DNA of 64,000 nucleotides from Pseudomonas sp. AB6 (lineage in GTDB: Bacteria > Pseudomonadota > Gammaproteobacteria > Pseudomonadales > Pseudomonadaceae), in contig NZ_JAVIWJ010000001.1 in assembly GCF_034314105.1 (NCBI RefSeq), positions 2,109,501-2,173,500 of the forward strand. The letters are read 5' to 3'. The position numbers were made by a program, and so were the translations under genes. How positions within the stretch are numbered: position 1 is the stretch's first letter; the number at the start of each line of letters is the position of its first letter. This document shows positions 54,101 to 62,086 of this stretch, piece after piece. Below the pieces are notes generated by a model. It made no database searches. It saw only the letters and a program-made list of their open reading frames with translations, and was not told the origin of the DNA.

Positions 54101-56060
54101 CTGTTAACGCCCCGCCACTGGAAAGACTGCCCGCGCTGTTGTTCAGGTTGGCGGCGTTGACCGTCAACACGCCATCACTGCTGAGCAGCCCGGCGCTGTT
54201 GTTTACATCGCCAGAGAGATTGAGCGCCAGCTGGGTCTTGCTGGAAAAAGTGCCGCCGGTGTTGTCGAGATCTGAGCCCGCAAGACCCAAGGTAGCGCCA
54301 ATGATCAGCCCCTTGTTCTGATTGATCAGGTGATCGACGGTGAGCCCCAGCGCGGTGCCAGCGAGCAGCTTGCCGCCGTTGCTGTTGTTCAGGTGCTGAG
54401 CGATGACGGTGACGTCGACCTGGCTGGAAATTTCCCCGCCACGGTTGTCGACAGTGCCGACGGCAAGGTTTAGCGCTTTTGTCGCCCCGACCAAACCGCC
54501 CAGGCTGTTATCCAGCGTGGCGCCGGTGAGGACCAGATTGCCTTGAGCGACCAACTGACCGGCCTGCTGGGTCAAGGCGCCGATGTTGGCGGTCAGGTCG
54601 CTTTGACTGGCGATACGACCTGCGTTGTTGAGCACCACGCCCGCCTGTAATTGCAGCAGCCCTACGGCATTGAGCAAGCCGTTCTGGTTATTCAAAAGGC
54701 CAGCGACGTTGAGGTTCAGACCACCGTTGCTCAATACCCGGCCGTTATTCTGGTTATCAAGCGTGCCCGCGGTGATTTGCGTACTGCCCTGCCCGCTGAT
54801 GGTGGCGCCCTGGTTGAACAACGTCTGCGCCACGGTGGCTTGCAGATTACGACTGGCGATCAAGCTGCCGCCGTTGTTGAAGCTGTTGGCGACGACACTG
54901 ACGTCGCCCGTCGTGTTACGGCTGTTGTCGGCGTTGACCCCGGCTTCGACGATGCCGAGGTTGGTCAACTGCCCGCCGCTGGACAGGCTGATGCTGTTTC
55001 GCGCCGCGAGGTTCTGCTGGACGTTGAGGTCGCCTGTGGTGCTGACGGAGAGACTCGAACCGGCGTACACCGGTCCAGTGGCATCGAGGCTCGCGGCCTT
55101 GACGTTAACCGCACCACTGGCAGCGGTTTGCGCCAGGCTCAGGTGGCCGTTGACGTCGAGTTGAATATCCCCCGCGCTGGCCGCCAGGTTGCCCGCCAAC
55201 CTGACCCCGACACCGGCTTCGGTGCCCACCAGCTTGATCGCGCCTGCATACATGCCGCCCAATGCACTGGAGTCGATGGCCAGTGCCGGAGCATCTGCCG
55301 GGTTAGGGCTGCGCGGAGTGGCAGCCAGGGTTTGCGCATCGACGTCGTTGCGGCCAGTGATGATGGTCAGCTGTTTGGCGTGCAATTCGGCGTTAAGTTT
55401 GGCCGAGCGGGTGACGATCTCGAAGCGGTCGATGTTGGTGGCGTTCAGGCCCGCGCCATCAAGGGTCACGCTGCCGCCATCGACCTGGTAGTGATCCAGC
55501 TTACCGTTGCCGTCGAGTATCGGTTTGCCGGTACTCAGGGTCACTTGCGGGCTGTTGATGAAGCCGCAGCCGTTGCAACTGACGCCATACGGGTTGGCGA
55601 CGATCACATGGGCGGATTGACCCGCCACTTCGGTATAGCCGTTAAGCTGGCTCGGATTGCCGCCGTTAACTTCGTTAAGAATGGTGCTGGCGGCGCTGCC
55701 GTGAAAGTTCGGGTTGCCGAGGATAATCCCGCCCAGCTGGGTCGACTGCGTGCTGTTGGTGCCGTTGTTGAGGATCAGGCCCTGGGCGCCGACGTTGTAG
55801 TCCTGAAACTGGTTGTGCGACAGACCGCTGCCATTGGGCGCGGCGATGTTGACGATCGGTACGCCGTTGCCCGCTTGCCCGAGTGTGATGCCCGGCGCAC
55901 TGACCGTAATGCCATCGGCCTGGGCCAACAGCGGCTGCCAGAACATCGCGTTGGCCAGAATCAGCGCAATGCCACGCTTTGACATCCCCCAGAAATGTTT
56001 ACGCGGCGCAATTTCAGCCGAGGACTGGCGAGCGAGGAAAGCGTACTGATGAACGTCCAT
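45108..56060 (-). CDS. cdiA: CdiA: contact-dependent inhibition effector / filamentous hemagglutinin
   Basis: A 3650-residue type Vb-secreted effector. It has an extended signal region (residues 1-50, WGMSKRGIALILANAMFWQP) and a TPS domain (about 50-310; NPYGVSCNGCGFIN where many relatives have NPNGI). FHA-1 repeats (LDNS-x-G type) run to about 2050. A non-repetitive section (about 2100-2580) with GVGCYTCEF is the probable receptor-binding region. FHA-2 repeats run from about 2690 to 3000, followed by a DUF637-type hydrophobic segment near 3157 (LGVAAQLVIAILLAAFLGPA) and a pretoxin region with QYNNLNHDAM. At residue 3556 comes GAKG, then a 95-residue tip ending NHRLFKPTSAE. The usual VENN entry motif is absent and GAKG appears to take its place. 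The tip has HGFPESV and ITGGDGVVR motifs; its activity is unknown. The start follows cdiB by 42 bp. Confidence 0.92.
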   Translation of the reverse strand: MDVHQYAFLARQSSAEIAPRKHFWGMSKRGIALILANAMFWQPLLAQADGITVSAPGITLGQAGNGVPIVNIAAPNGSGLSHNQFQDYNVGAQGLILNNGTNSTQSTQLGGIILGNPNFHGSAASTILNEVNGGNPSQLNGYTEVAGQSAHVIVANPYGVSCNGCGFINSPQVTLSTGKPILDGNGKLDHYQVDGGSVTLDGAGLNATNIDRFEIVTRSAKLNAELHAKQLTIITGRNDVDAQTLAATPRSPNPADAPALAIDSSALGGMYAGAIKLVGTEAGVGVRLAGNLAASAGDIQLDVNGHLSLAQTAASGAVNVKAASLDATGPVYAGSSLSVSTTGDLNVQQNLAARNSISLSSGGQLTNLGIVEAGVNADNSRNTTGDVSVVANSFNNGGSLIASRNLQATVAQTLFNQGATISGQGSTQITAGTLDNQNNGRVLSNGGLNLNVAGLLNNQNGLLNAVGLLQLQAGVVLNNAGRIASQSDLTANIGALTQQAGQLVAQGNLVLTGATLDNSLGGLVGATKALNLAVGTVDNRGGEISSQVDVTVIAQHLNNSNGGKLLAGTALGLTVDHLINQNKGLIIGATLGLAGSDLDNTGGTFSSKTQLALNLSGDVNNSAGLLSSDGVLTVNAANLNNSAGSLSSGGALTVAATGGLNNQGGSISTDAGLILTSASLDNRNSGVLSGKGATRVSTAAFDNSHGGRLTSANTLILNATNVINQDTGRIASAMALTAYLTGLDQQGGELFSNTSLSLDLNHGQLNNQGGLINAPGALLLKNLNGVANQNGEISSAQAFTLDAQSLDNSNGKVLSNQALTLRLAQAMSNIKGLISAAALDAHSASLDNTDGLLSSHDGLTLSVDGALVNHNGTVIADGNLLLNAATADNSLGEIAGKKDVIANIGSLQQQGGQLIAQGALSLTGDSLDNRQKGLVGATSGLNLTVGNIDNRGGEISSQGAIGLTGQQLDNSDGGHILGRTSLSLAVDNVINRNKGLLSGNTGLSLTGTSLDNGGGSVQSLHSIDVNVLGTLDNSLGLFSSEGTLGVRVGALINSAGSLSSAGVLSVNSTGAVHNQGGQLVTDGSLDLHSVSLDNSQHGSISGKGPLLIQTGAFDNRHGGRVSSADSLDLTAAQLTNQDGGSIGSNHALTASVTGLDQQNGSLFSNTALTLDLNHGQLNNQGGLINAPGPLQLKNLNGVANQGGEISSAQAFNLTAQTLDNSNGKLLSNQSLTLRINQALSNITGMIAAAGVDASASTLDNSGGTLTSRGDLALNVTGSLTNQSSGLINAAQAFNVGAANINNQAGLLLAGTTLTLNAANIDNSANGLINSQGSLLLTANSLNSNNGGEVSAKGNIGLNLSALTQNGGRLLSDAGITLDLGSGDIANQGGLITAKGPLTLSRLRDLNNLNGEISSSQSFNLSGRTLDNTNGKLISSNLLGLNAIGLINQNGLISGWQGLTVSGGSLDNRNNGTLSSRSGDVGVTLSGALLNSNNGALVSHKALTVSTASLDNSGGILSSGSGQILTVSGLLNNGQHGLIDSGAALIVQAMTLGNAAGVINAQQNLSFTGSDLDNSGGTLASNAAVTLDLLGALTNTNGKLASAGALLVQRASQINNQGGQLASQSLMTLLTGGLNNSNHGTVAASGQLLLTATGAVQNNADGLIYSQNADVQLHAASLANGKGALQSQGALGLTVTGDIDNQSGRIIAQNGDLTLNANNVDSRGGVLSSLQGAFTAHLTGVLKNGYDLNNNRQGGITQAQNLSITALGGIDNYGGRISAQTGDALITTGNFDNRNGGLYAKGKINLTGNTFDNSGDNDGQIAGSQIDLTLSGALNNRLGIIESDNTLNITAASLDNQTGKLRALGTSGATRFQIGNLFDNRNGTVESANSDLILAAGSFQNTGGTLLHVGTGTFDLSMPNVTNAGGSIVTRGGLTLNADTWTNSSVIQAGRLTVNVNNFTQTAAGQLLASGAFVGTGGNWSNDGLIASSGSLSLILTGTYGGNGEVSSVGSLGLSAGQIDLSSVASITAGTTGVVSSSGSLNNFGRLTSAGDLTVNAASLNNQGTLGSAAALRVNASTILNQNGLIFSGGDMALRTDNFTNRYADIYSLGNISIAKDDSNGWSSSIANVSATIESVGDLSLAASHIENRKDVFETTGGLVSSAIGVGCYTCEFVPSVEDEHTDGHIVWVQNYQSTIVQDSASASLTAGRNMLVSGTDLLNSDSTISAGNNLTLNLTNFTNQGASVGDYSVKRTYAESFDNDIGFWIGAMQYNSVSDPNYDANDPGPYDSNHNMQPPKFEFWNKDGVQSLTAMSGHFLGRDHQGFSGFGTIRVENDRTIDWEIQAPNYQPGVQAPVPVALLNATPVENTVIYNNPSSYANAVVQAGGTVSITASQNLTNSVVREGVVLGSSASRVGSTQISGQAAPTIVNLNAQLPPDLAQQQVNPLTLPGFSLPTGQNGLFRLSGQGGSTVDASQTSTAPQSWTLGGANVSLAQRDQTASDTQGRGIQPGNVSQASSASQQLAGDVRQGSGVSGSASAINVGATNATSGAQTVARAQGIPTSSSTSQPQKYRIETNPALTDLKQFMSSDYLLAGLGYNPDDSAKRLGDGLYEQRLIEQAIVARTGQAFIDGQTSNEAQLKYLMDNAIASKNALNLSVGVSLTSEQVAALTHDIVWMESEVVDGQTVLVPVLYLAQANNRLAPNGALIQGSDVTLIAGKNLDNAGTLKATNNLAATAGNDLVNSGLVSAGSRLSLLAGNDLTNKAGGIIAGRDVSITAVSGDVLNERTVTKAQASNGYVSTRYDFADSAGRIEAANDLTIQAGRDVNNIGGVLQSGRDTTISAGRDVNLVSAQTDNKYTAGSNYLDQHITQLSDSVSAGRDLSVTAGRDVTAVASQIDAKRNITMAATENLTLGSAADEDHFDSKSRHVTEQKDHVSQVATTLNAGGDVVLSSGQDMTLVSSKVTAGNEAYLVAGGQLSLLAAQDSDYSLYDMKKKGGWGSKRSRKDETTQVTNVGSEISTGGDLVLLSGGDQLYQAAKLNSGNDLTINSGGSVTFQGVKDFHQEDHEKSSSDMAWMSMSGKGSTDQTLRQSELTAKGQMTINAVNGLNIDIRQINQNTVSQTIDAMVQADPQLAWLKEADKRGDVDWRQVQEIHDSFKYSSSGLGVAAQLVIAILLAAFLGPAVAGMAGGETVGAVAGAVASSAATNATISFIDNRGNLAAVVKDVTSSDALKGYVVSGVTAGLTFGLFDSLNMTTVSNGKVVLDVSSLRGIGGFATNQVLQSGTAAILEKALGENPSFSRALTSALLNTVAATSFNAIGDLDLETGSLSKAALHALAGGLISQAAGGDFAAGAIAAGATELFANQLRQTMTALSPANRDLLLTTSSQLLGVITAAIVSPDADGNSAQTAAWIAANAMQYNNLNHDAMSDFVTDMNACAKDEKCQTNTWVANGFGKESAADYENALKIGGLGGALAEVNSIKGGLLAIQSLECTTEICAGYKSLLLQRAADSLNYLATVVTQWEPLLNVGAIGASGTVLAEIQELKGLAVAKPVSTGAKGGSAVADDFFAGTKYTDKVLGQIKTGDLHGFPESVTTFQGAGQVTKITGGDGVVRDMLKIPGEYRGKQGVFEFIKESDGSINHRLFKPTSAE

Positions 56061-56102
56061 GTAAGGGTCTCGATGCGGTAAACAGGTGACAAGGGAAATT
56101 CT

Positions 56103-57821
56103 TTAAAGAAAGAAATCCATCTGGAAGTAGATCGGCGTTTCGTGTTCGCTCAGGGCGCCGGGGCGCTCCAGGGAATGAGCGAACGTCACGCTGGCGGACA
56201 GGTGCTGACCCTTGGCAAACAGCTCCACTGAGTCACTGGACACCCGACCGTGTTCCGCGCCGTTGTAACGGTCGCGGCTGATTACGCCCTGGTCGTAACC
56301 GAGGCTAGTGCCGTATTCGGCAAGCACCGGTCGCAACCAGCCCCACGCCACCGGGCGACTCCAGCGCAGGTCGTTGCGCCAGTAACCGCCGCTGTCGCCC
56401 GACAGGGTTTGGTCCTTGTAGCCACGGATCGACGACAAGCCGCCGAGACTCATGCGCTGCGGGCTGAACAGTACGTCTTCACTGTGCTGGCCAGTCATCA
56501 GGCTGCTAAAGCTCAAAGATTCGTCCCACAGCTTGAACGGCTGCAGGTAACTCAAGGTGCCGGTGTATTTTTGATAACGAGCGTCGGGTTGGCTGCCGCT
56601 GGTACGGTCATCGCCTTGCGCGCCGAATGCGCCGACGCCGTGTTGAATGCCCAAGTCGATGTTGATGAAGGCGCTGCCGATGCGACGGCCGTGGTTGATG
56701 CCAAACTGGGCTTCGCTGAGGCGGTTGCTGCTGACGTCGATGCGACTGTCTTCGATGTAGTTATTGCTGTTCAGATACGCCAGGCCGACGTTGAGTGAAG
56801 TCTTGCTGACCGCGTCGCGGTAGATCACCCGCTCGGCGCGCAACTGATGGTTTTCGCTGTCGCCGTTCTGTTTGAAGCTGAAGGTATTGGCTTGGGCTTC
56901 TGAGCGGTAATCACTTTGGCTGTAGCTGTAACTGAAATTCCACCAACCCCACGGCAAGTTGTAATTGAGGAAGGCATTTTTCGAGGTGCGGGTGTGATCG
57001 CTGACCACGTCATGGCCACCGCGCAGCATCAATTGATCGGACAAGCCCAGCGGGCTGTCCCACTCCAAACCGACTGACGCTTGCTGCTCGCCGGTGCTGC
57101 GCTGACCGTTGTTGTTACGCGACAACGAGGCTTGCCACGGTGCACTCGGGGTGTTTTTTACTAAGACTTGGCTGCCGCCGACTTCTTTGCCGGGCGTCAG
57201 CTCCATTTGCGCGTGGTTGTTTGGCAGGCGGTTGAGCTGATCGACCATTTGCTCGATCTCTCGCAGGTTGAGCAGGTTGCCTTCGCTGCCGGGGAAACTC
57301 ATGGCCAGTTCACGGGCCGATAAACCGCTGCCGTCGTCGGCCTTGAGGCCTTCGAGTTTGCCCTCGACCACCAGAATGCTCAGGTTGCCGCTGGACAGAT
57401 CCTGTTGCGGTAAATAGGCACGAGTGGTGACCATGCCTCGGTCGAGGTACAGGTCGGTGATGACTTTTAACAGTTCATTGAGCTGGCCGACCCCCAGGCA
57501 TTTGCCAAGAAACGGGCGCGTCAGTTGCTGGCGGTCGGCCTCGGAAAGATGATCGGCGCCTTTGATGTCGATGTGCTGAATGTTGAAGCAGCGGGTTTCG
57601 GCAGGCGCTGTCGGCGCGCTGGGCAGGCTTTGTTTACCCGGCAGTTCTTGCAGGTCATCAAGGCGCTTGCGTTGCTCTTCCAGCAAGCGGTCCTGGCGTT
57701 CACGAATCAGGTCTTGTTCGCCGGGGGAAGGTCCGGGGGCGGCCGACGCCACGTTTAGCGCACTCAAATACACCAGTAACGCGAAACCACACAACCTCAT
57801 CCCGAGGGTGAATACCCACAT
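56103..57821 (-). CDS. cdiB: CdiB/ShlB/FhaC-type outer-membrane two-partner transporter
   Basis: A 572-residue Omp85-type transporter that exports CdiA. It has a signal peptide (CGFALLVYLSALNVASAAP) and a basic plug helix (IRERQDRLLEEQRKRL). A POTRA1 domain begins near CFNIQHIDIKGADHLS and POTRA2 near YLPQQDLSSGNLSILVVEGK. A 16-strand barrel with SIRGYKDQTLSGDSGGYWRN (the conserved RGY-loop) follows and ends in an aromatic last residue pair (FFL). AAGGA lies 9 bp before the ATG. It is the first gene of the cdiB-cdiA-cdiI operon. Confidence 0.92.
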   Translation of the reverse strand: MWVFTLGMRLCGFALLVYLSALNVASAAPGPSPGEQDLIRERQDRLLEEQRKRLDDLQELPGKQSLPSAPTAPAETRCFNIQHIDIKGADHLSEADRQQLTRPFLGKCLGVGQLNELLKVITDLYLDRGMVTTRAYLPQQDLSSGNLSILVVEGKLEGLKADDGSGLSARELAMSFPGSEGNLLNLREIEQMVDQLNRLPNNHAQMELTPGKEVGGSQVLVKNTPSAPWQASLSRNNNGQRSTGEQQASVGLEWDSPLGLSDQLMLRGGHDVVSDHTRTSKNAFLNYNLPWGWWNFSYSYSQSDYRSEAQANTFSFKQNGDSENHQLRAERVIYRDAVSKTSLNVGLAYLNSNNYIEDSRIDVSSNRLSEAQFGINHGRRIGSAFINIDLGIQHGVGAFGAQGDDRTSGSQPDARYQKYTGTLSYLQPFKLWDESLSFSSLMTGQHSEDVLFSPQRMSLGGLSSIRGYKDQTLSGDSGGYWRNDLRWSRPVAWGWLRPVLAEYGTSLGYDQGVISRDRYNGAEHGRVSSDSVELFAKGQHLSASVTFAHSLERPGALSEHETPIYFQMDFFL

Positions 57822-58276
57822 ACTTTTCGTTCCTTCGAAGACATGATCAATATCAATATGCCAGCAAGGGTAATTAGTTAGCTTAATGACGTCAATTTAT
57901 TGCGTCAAAATATTTCAAACTAGAAATATTCCTCTTCCAGATCATTAGCGCACTAAGCAGTTTCGGAGAAACTCGGCAAAAAAATCTTGGCTCCGCAAAA
58001 CGACAGAGGGGGTCGAAAGCGGGTGGCCCTCGCCCTGGCTGGAATTTGCTTTGGTCAATTAAACAGTATTAACTTTTATCCATAACTGGCCCTTGTTGCC
58101 GCTTCAGGTAGACATGATCAAACATACCCTTAGCTGTCTGGAACCTGTCGACCACCAAAGATAGTTTATAAATAGGGTAGGCATACAACAGCCTTTAGTT
58201 TATAGAGAACTAGCAATAGGCCAGAGACCACTTGCCAAGTGGATCGATGAGGCCGTTAAACTATGGATACAACGCG
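57822..58276. other. Divergent intergenic region of cdiB and the chemoreceptor gene
   Basis: An AT-rich 455-bp gap that must carry the cdi promoter and that of the chemoreceptor gene. No specific operator is identifiable by eye. Two plus ATG/TTG codons (58232, 58247) are in frame with the chemoreceptor but precede its usual start. Confidence 0.5.
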
Positions 58277-59902
58277 ATGAATCTAAGGTCTCTCAACATA
58301 GCTCTTCGAGCCAGCCTCTGCTTTACTTTGATTACGCTACTTGTGGTCGGGCTTGGTCTTTTTTCATACCTCCAGATGGGAAACCTTAGAAACGCAGAAC
58401 AGGCTATCGAGACCAACTGGCTACCGAGTATCAGGACCAGTGACGATATTCAGGTAGCCCTTCTTGAGCTGCGGTTAGCCGCCACCCGCCTGCTAAGCTC
58501 GCGCAACAGTGACGAGCGCGCCAGCACCACTCAACAGATCAACAAGGCCCGCGCCACGCTGGCTGATCGTATCAATTACTATCGCGCCAACCTGATCTCT
58601 AGTGAGGCAGAGCGCACGCTGTTCAATGACGCGTCCGCACTGATGACACGCTATGTCGATGGCACTGTTCAATTAGAGCAAGTGAGTGCCAGCGACCCAG
58701 AGCAGGCTGTTGCTTTTGCCAACAACGAATTACGCGATCGGGCACTGGCAATTCAGGCCAAGTTAACGGAGTTGCGCGAACTTAATGCACGTGGCGCCAC
58801 TCAATCGGGGGTATCGGCTAAAGACGCATATTCAAAGAGCATTATAGTTGTGGGCAGTGTCGTTAGTGTCTCAGTATTTATGACTATTGTGCTCGCCCTG
58901 TTGTTAACCCGAAGTATCGTCACACCCATCAATGAGTCGTTGCAACTAGCACAACGCATTGCCGAAGGCGACCTAACTCAGCCTATTATTATTACCGGCA
59001 CTGATGAGGCTTCTCGTTTAACGGCGGCATTGGCCCAGATGCAGGCAAGTTTGCGAGATACGCTTCAAGAAATCGCCAAGTCCTCCACCCAATTGAGTGA
59101 GGCGGCCGTTGAAATGACGACCATCACCGAAGCCGCCAGCAAAACGTTGCGTCAGCAAAATAGCGAGATTGAGCAAGCCGCCACGGCCGTTAACGAGATG
59201 AGCGCTGCGGTGGAGGAAGTGGCGCAAAATGCAACCTCCACGTCTGAGGCTGCACGGGAGTCCACCGAGTCCGCCAAATTCGGTAACTTGCGCGTGGGTG
59301 ATACGTTAAAGGCCATCAATACACTGACGGCGCAGGTGGAAGTGACTTCAGAACAGATCCAGGGTCTTGCTGGTCAAGCGCAAGACATCAGTAAGGTGCT
59401 CAGCGTGATACGTGCGATAGCACAGCAAACCAATCTGCTGGCGCTAAACGCTGCAATCGAAGCCGCCCGAGCAGGGGAGCAAGGACGAGGCTTTGCGGTG
59501 GTTGCCGATGAAGTCCGTGCATTGGCTCACCGTACGCACACCTCAACCCAGGAAATCGAAGAAATGATTGCCGCTATTCAGCAGCAAAGTGTTTCTGCGG
59601 TAACCGCCATGCACCTGAGCGCTACCTTGGCTCATGAGACCAAACAAGCAGCGGACGAGGCCGGACGCTCACTGGAGTCAATTACCCATTCAGTGCGCCA
59701 AATTGACGACCGCAACTCGCAAATCGCCACGGCATCCGAAGAGCAGGCCAGCGTCGCACGCGAGGTGGATCGTAATTTAACCAGTATCCGTGACCTGGCC
59801 GTGCAAAGTGATCAGGGCACTCGCCAGACACTCCACGCCAGTAATGAGTTGTCACGCCTCGCCGTGGGACTCAGTCAAATGGTACAGCGCTTCAGGGTCT
59901 GA
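58277..59902 (+). CDS. Methyl-accepting chemotaxis protein
   Basis: A 541-residue chemoreceptor starting [16 protein letters not shown] (in-frame TTG at 58232 and ATG at 58247 are less likely). Transmembrane helix 1 lies at about 12-30. A four-helix-bundle type periplasmic domain follows, then transmembrane helix 2 ([20 protein letters not shown]), a HAMP domain and a signalling domain with the hairpin tip [20 protein letters not shown]. The periplasmic domain is of the generic 4HB-MCP type, so no ligand can be named. It lacks a C-terminal pentapeptide for CheR docking. Confidence 0.9.
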   Translation: MNLRSLNIALRASLCFTLITLLVVGLGLFSYLQMGNLRNAEQAIETNWLPSIRTSDDIQVALLELRLAATRLLSSRNSDERASTTQQINKARATLADRINYYRANLISSEAERTLFNDASALMTRYVDGTVQLEQVSASDPEQAVAFANNELRDRALAIQAKLTELRELNARGATQSGVSAKDAYSKSIIVVGSVVSVSVFMTIVLALLLTRSIVTPINESLQLAQRIAEGDLTQPIIITGTDEASRLTAALAQMQASLRDTLQEIAKSSTQLSEAAVEMTTITEAASKTLRQQNSEIEQAATAVNEMSAAVEEVAQNATSTSEAARESTESAKFGNLRVGDTLKAINTLTAQVEVTSEQIQGLAGQAQDISKVLSVIRAIAQQTNLLALNAAIEAARAGEQGRGFAVVADEVRALAHRTHTSTQEIEEMIAAIQQQSVSAVTAMHLSATLAHETKQAADEAGRSLESITHSVRQIDDRNSQIATASEEQASVAREVDRNLTSIRDLAVQSDQGTRQTLHASNELSRLAVGLSQMVQRFRV

Positions 59903-59962
59903 ATCAGCGCCTCGCACGGTTCGCAAACAGGCCGTCAATATTCGAGTTGTCATTGGCAAACC

Positions 59963-59986
59963 GGGTTAGCTTGGTGAGGCTAACCC
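59963..59986. terminator. Hairpin after the chemoreceptor gene
   Basis: GGGTTAGC / GCTAACCC, an 8-bp stem with an 8-nt loop, about 60 bp after the stop. No T-run follows, so rho-independent termination is uncertain. Confidence 0.45.
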
Positions 59987-60144
59987 GCTGTGCGCGCACG
60001 AGGCATCCATCTATTGAATTCCCTGTTTTTCCATTAACAGAGGGTTCTAACGGCTGTGCAGCGCAAGCGAATTGAAATTGCTATTGTCCTGACCTAGGCA
60101 GCCCCGACCCCGCTGCGCAGTTGGCTTTTATGAGGAAAAATCGG

Positions 60145-60735
60145 ATGTCGATTATCAGCAAGAATACCGTTGCCCTGGCGCTGAGCCTGACGGCACTGTT
60201 GGTCGGCATGAGCAGTTTCGCCGCGAACAAACCCGCGCACCCTGCAACTGCAGCCACCAAGCTGTCGACGCTGGAGGGTAAATTCGCGTTTAACTTGCCT
60301 AAAGGCTACGTCGCGCGAGCCCTTCCACCCGGCGACGCGAAAAATGGGACGGCGGGCGCGACCGGGACGATGTACGTCAATAAGGACGAAAAACGGGTCA
60401 TTATTGCGGCGCAAAACGCCTTGCCCAATGGGTTAAAGGCAGGTGACAACGACGATGGATTTCTCGACAGCTCGGTGACCGGCTTCGTTCGTCAGCAGAG
60501 CGAAGCCCTGCCTGATTTCAAGCAAACCAATGAACACAGAATGACTATCAAGGGGCTTGGTATCCGTGAGATTGACAGTACGGCCACCATGGGCGGCGGT
60601 AGTACTCTGAACACCACGTTCCTGTCGGGCTCGGGCAATCACATGTCGGTTGTTCAAATAGTCTCGCGGGCCGATGATCAGGCCGGGCATACCGCCTTGA
60701 TCAAGCGAATCATCGAAGATTTGAACGCCCGCTGA
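60145..60735 (+). CDS. Exported hypothetical protein
   Basis: 196 residues. I start at MSIISKNTVALALSLT (GAGGA 8 bp upstream); TTG 60121 and ATG 60130 are also in frame. A signal peptide is cut near SFAANK. The mature part has GKFAFNLPKGY, VNKDEKRVIIAAQ and IREIDSTATMGGGSTLN, a pattern seen in small periplasmic proteins of pseudomonads of unknown function (DcrB-like fold is possible). It stands alone, convergent with the lipoprotein gene. Confidence 0.7.
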   Translation: MSIISKNTVALALSLTALLVGMSSFAANKPAHPATAATKLSTLEGKFAFNLPKGYVARALPPGDAKNGTAGATGTMYVNKDEKRVIIAAQNALPNGLKAGDNDDGFLDSSVTGFVRQQSEALPDFKQTNEHRMTIKGLGIREIDSTATMGGGSTLNTTFLSGSGNHMSVVQIVSRADDQAGHTALIKRIIEDLNAR

Positions 60736-60750
60736 CCTCAGATAAGCCGC

Positions 60751-61395
60751 TCAAGATCTGGCGTTGAGCAAGGTGTAAAGCGAGGCATCGAATTGTTGCA
60801 ACGCGTCAACCTGCACCACCCGTTGCCCGTTGATCTCAGCCGCTACTTCAGGCGCAGACTTACTAAGTGCCCACACTGGCGAGAGGTTTTTGCCAGCGTG
60901 GCCTTCGGCTTTACCAATGTAGTTCAGTTGCGCATCAAAAAATTCAGCAACGATACTGGCCTGTACGTCAGGGCTGCGTGGCGTCACAAGCACGTTGCTA
61001 GTGTCAAGCAACACGATGATATCGGGTCTTGCGGCCATCAGCGCGTCCAGATTGTCGTAGAAATTAACCGATGCAAATTGAGCCTGTAATGAAGTCTTCA
61101 ACCAGTCGATGGCCAACGCAGGATCGGAACTGGAGACAAATGCTCTCTGTATTTCTTCATCGAGTTGTTGGCTATTTTGCGCAACCGCGTGGTAACGCTC
61201 AAGGTAAGCAAGGTTAGTAACGGTGTTCTCACTGAACACTACGCCAACCGATTGAGTATGTTTTAACGCCAAACCCGAAGCCTGGGTCGCCGATCTGAAC
61301 ACCCCGTCTTGATTGTCAGAAGACTGAGCGGCACCGGTAGCGCACCCCGCCAACATGACCACAAGGGCGAGCAACGCTGCAATTCGAATTTTCAT
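60751..61395 (-). CDS. Putative lipoprotein
   Basis: 214 residues from the ATG ending at 61395, with GGAG 8 bp upstream. The signal is MKIRIAALLALVVMLAGCAT with lipobox LAGC, so it is lipid-anchored. The mature part (VGVVFSENTVTNLAYLERYH, PDIIVLLDTSNVLVTPR) has alternating strands like TolB-type or LpoB-type small domains, but no family can be named. The 12 further upstream codons of the open frame are not supported. Confidence 0.7.
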   Translation of the reverse strand: MKIRIAALLALVVMLAGCATGAAQSSDNQDGVFRSATQASGLALKHTQSVGVVFSENTVTNLAYLERYHAVAQNSQQLDEEIQRAFVSSSDPALAIDWLKTSLQAQFASVNFYDNLDALMAARPDIIVLLDTSNVLVTPRSPDVQASIVAEFFDAQLNYIGKAEGHAGKNLSPVWALSKSAPEVAAEINGQRVVQVDALQQFDASLYTLLNARS

Positions 61396-61506
61396 GTCAC
61401 ATCTCCAAAGCCTCGGTTGGCAGATAGCCATCCTGAACCTTCTTTGGATAAATCCCGCGTCCCAAACAGTGATGGTCAGTATCGACTAAACAGATAGTGG
61501 TTACGT

Positions 61507-62016
61507 TTGCAATGCGGCGTGCACGCGCACCGCGAACTACGCCCGGATCAGGACCTATTGGTCAAAGGTCCGCTGGTGCTGACCTTCTACCGTGGCGTCT
61601 GGTGCCCGTATTGCAACCTTGACCTGCAGGCAATGGAAGAAACCCGCGCTCAGATAGAAGCATTCGGCGCCACGTTGGTTGCCGTGTCACAGCAAACCGC
61701 CGCCAACAGCCGCAAATCCCAGCGCGACAATAAACTCGGCTTTCCGATCCTCGGTGACAAGGGCGGCGACCTCGCAGCCGCCTTCGGTATTCGTTGGGAT
61801 GTTCCGGACTACCTGAAGCCGATCCACAAAGCGGTTGGCGCTGACATCACCGTGTTCAACGGCGAAGACAGCTGGACCCTGCCGATGCCTGCGCGTTACG
61901 TCATCGGTCAGGACGGCGTGATCGCCTACGCCGAGGTCAACGCCGATTACACGATGCGCCCAGAGCCATCGGAAGTGTTTCCGACGCTCGAACTGTTACG
62001 GACCCACGCCAACTGA
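61507..62016 (+). pseudogene. Peroxiredoxin-like (AhpC/TSA) protein, 5'-truncated
   Basis: The frame shows KGPLVLTFYRGVWCPYCNLD, the thioredoxin-fold active site with a C-x-x-C pair, then LGFPILGDKGGDLAAAFGI and PMPARYVIGQDGVIAYAEV. Full-length relatives have about 60 more residues at the N-terminus. Here the first codons (from a TTG) show no such similarity and no ribosome site, so the 5' end has been lost or replaced. Residual expression is possible but the fold's first strands would be missing. Confidence 0.65.
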
Positions 62017-62086
62017 TTCTTCTCGCTCGCGATCAATGCATAACTCATTGAATTAGAAATACTAATCAACTCTCAGGATTCTAAGC

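Noticed and set aside
54651..55982. 443-codon plus-strand frame across cdiA
   Set aside because: Antisense shadow caused by the repetitive, GC-rich FHA repeats.
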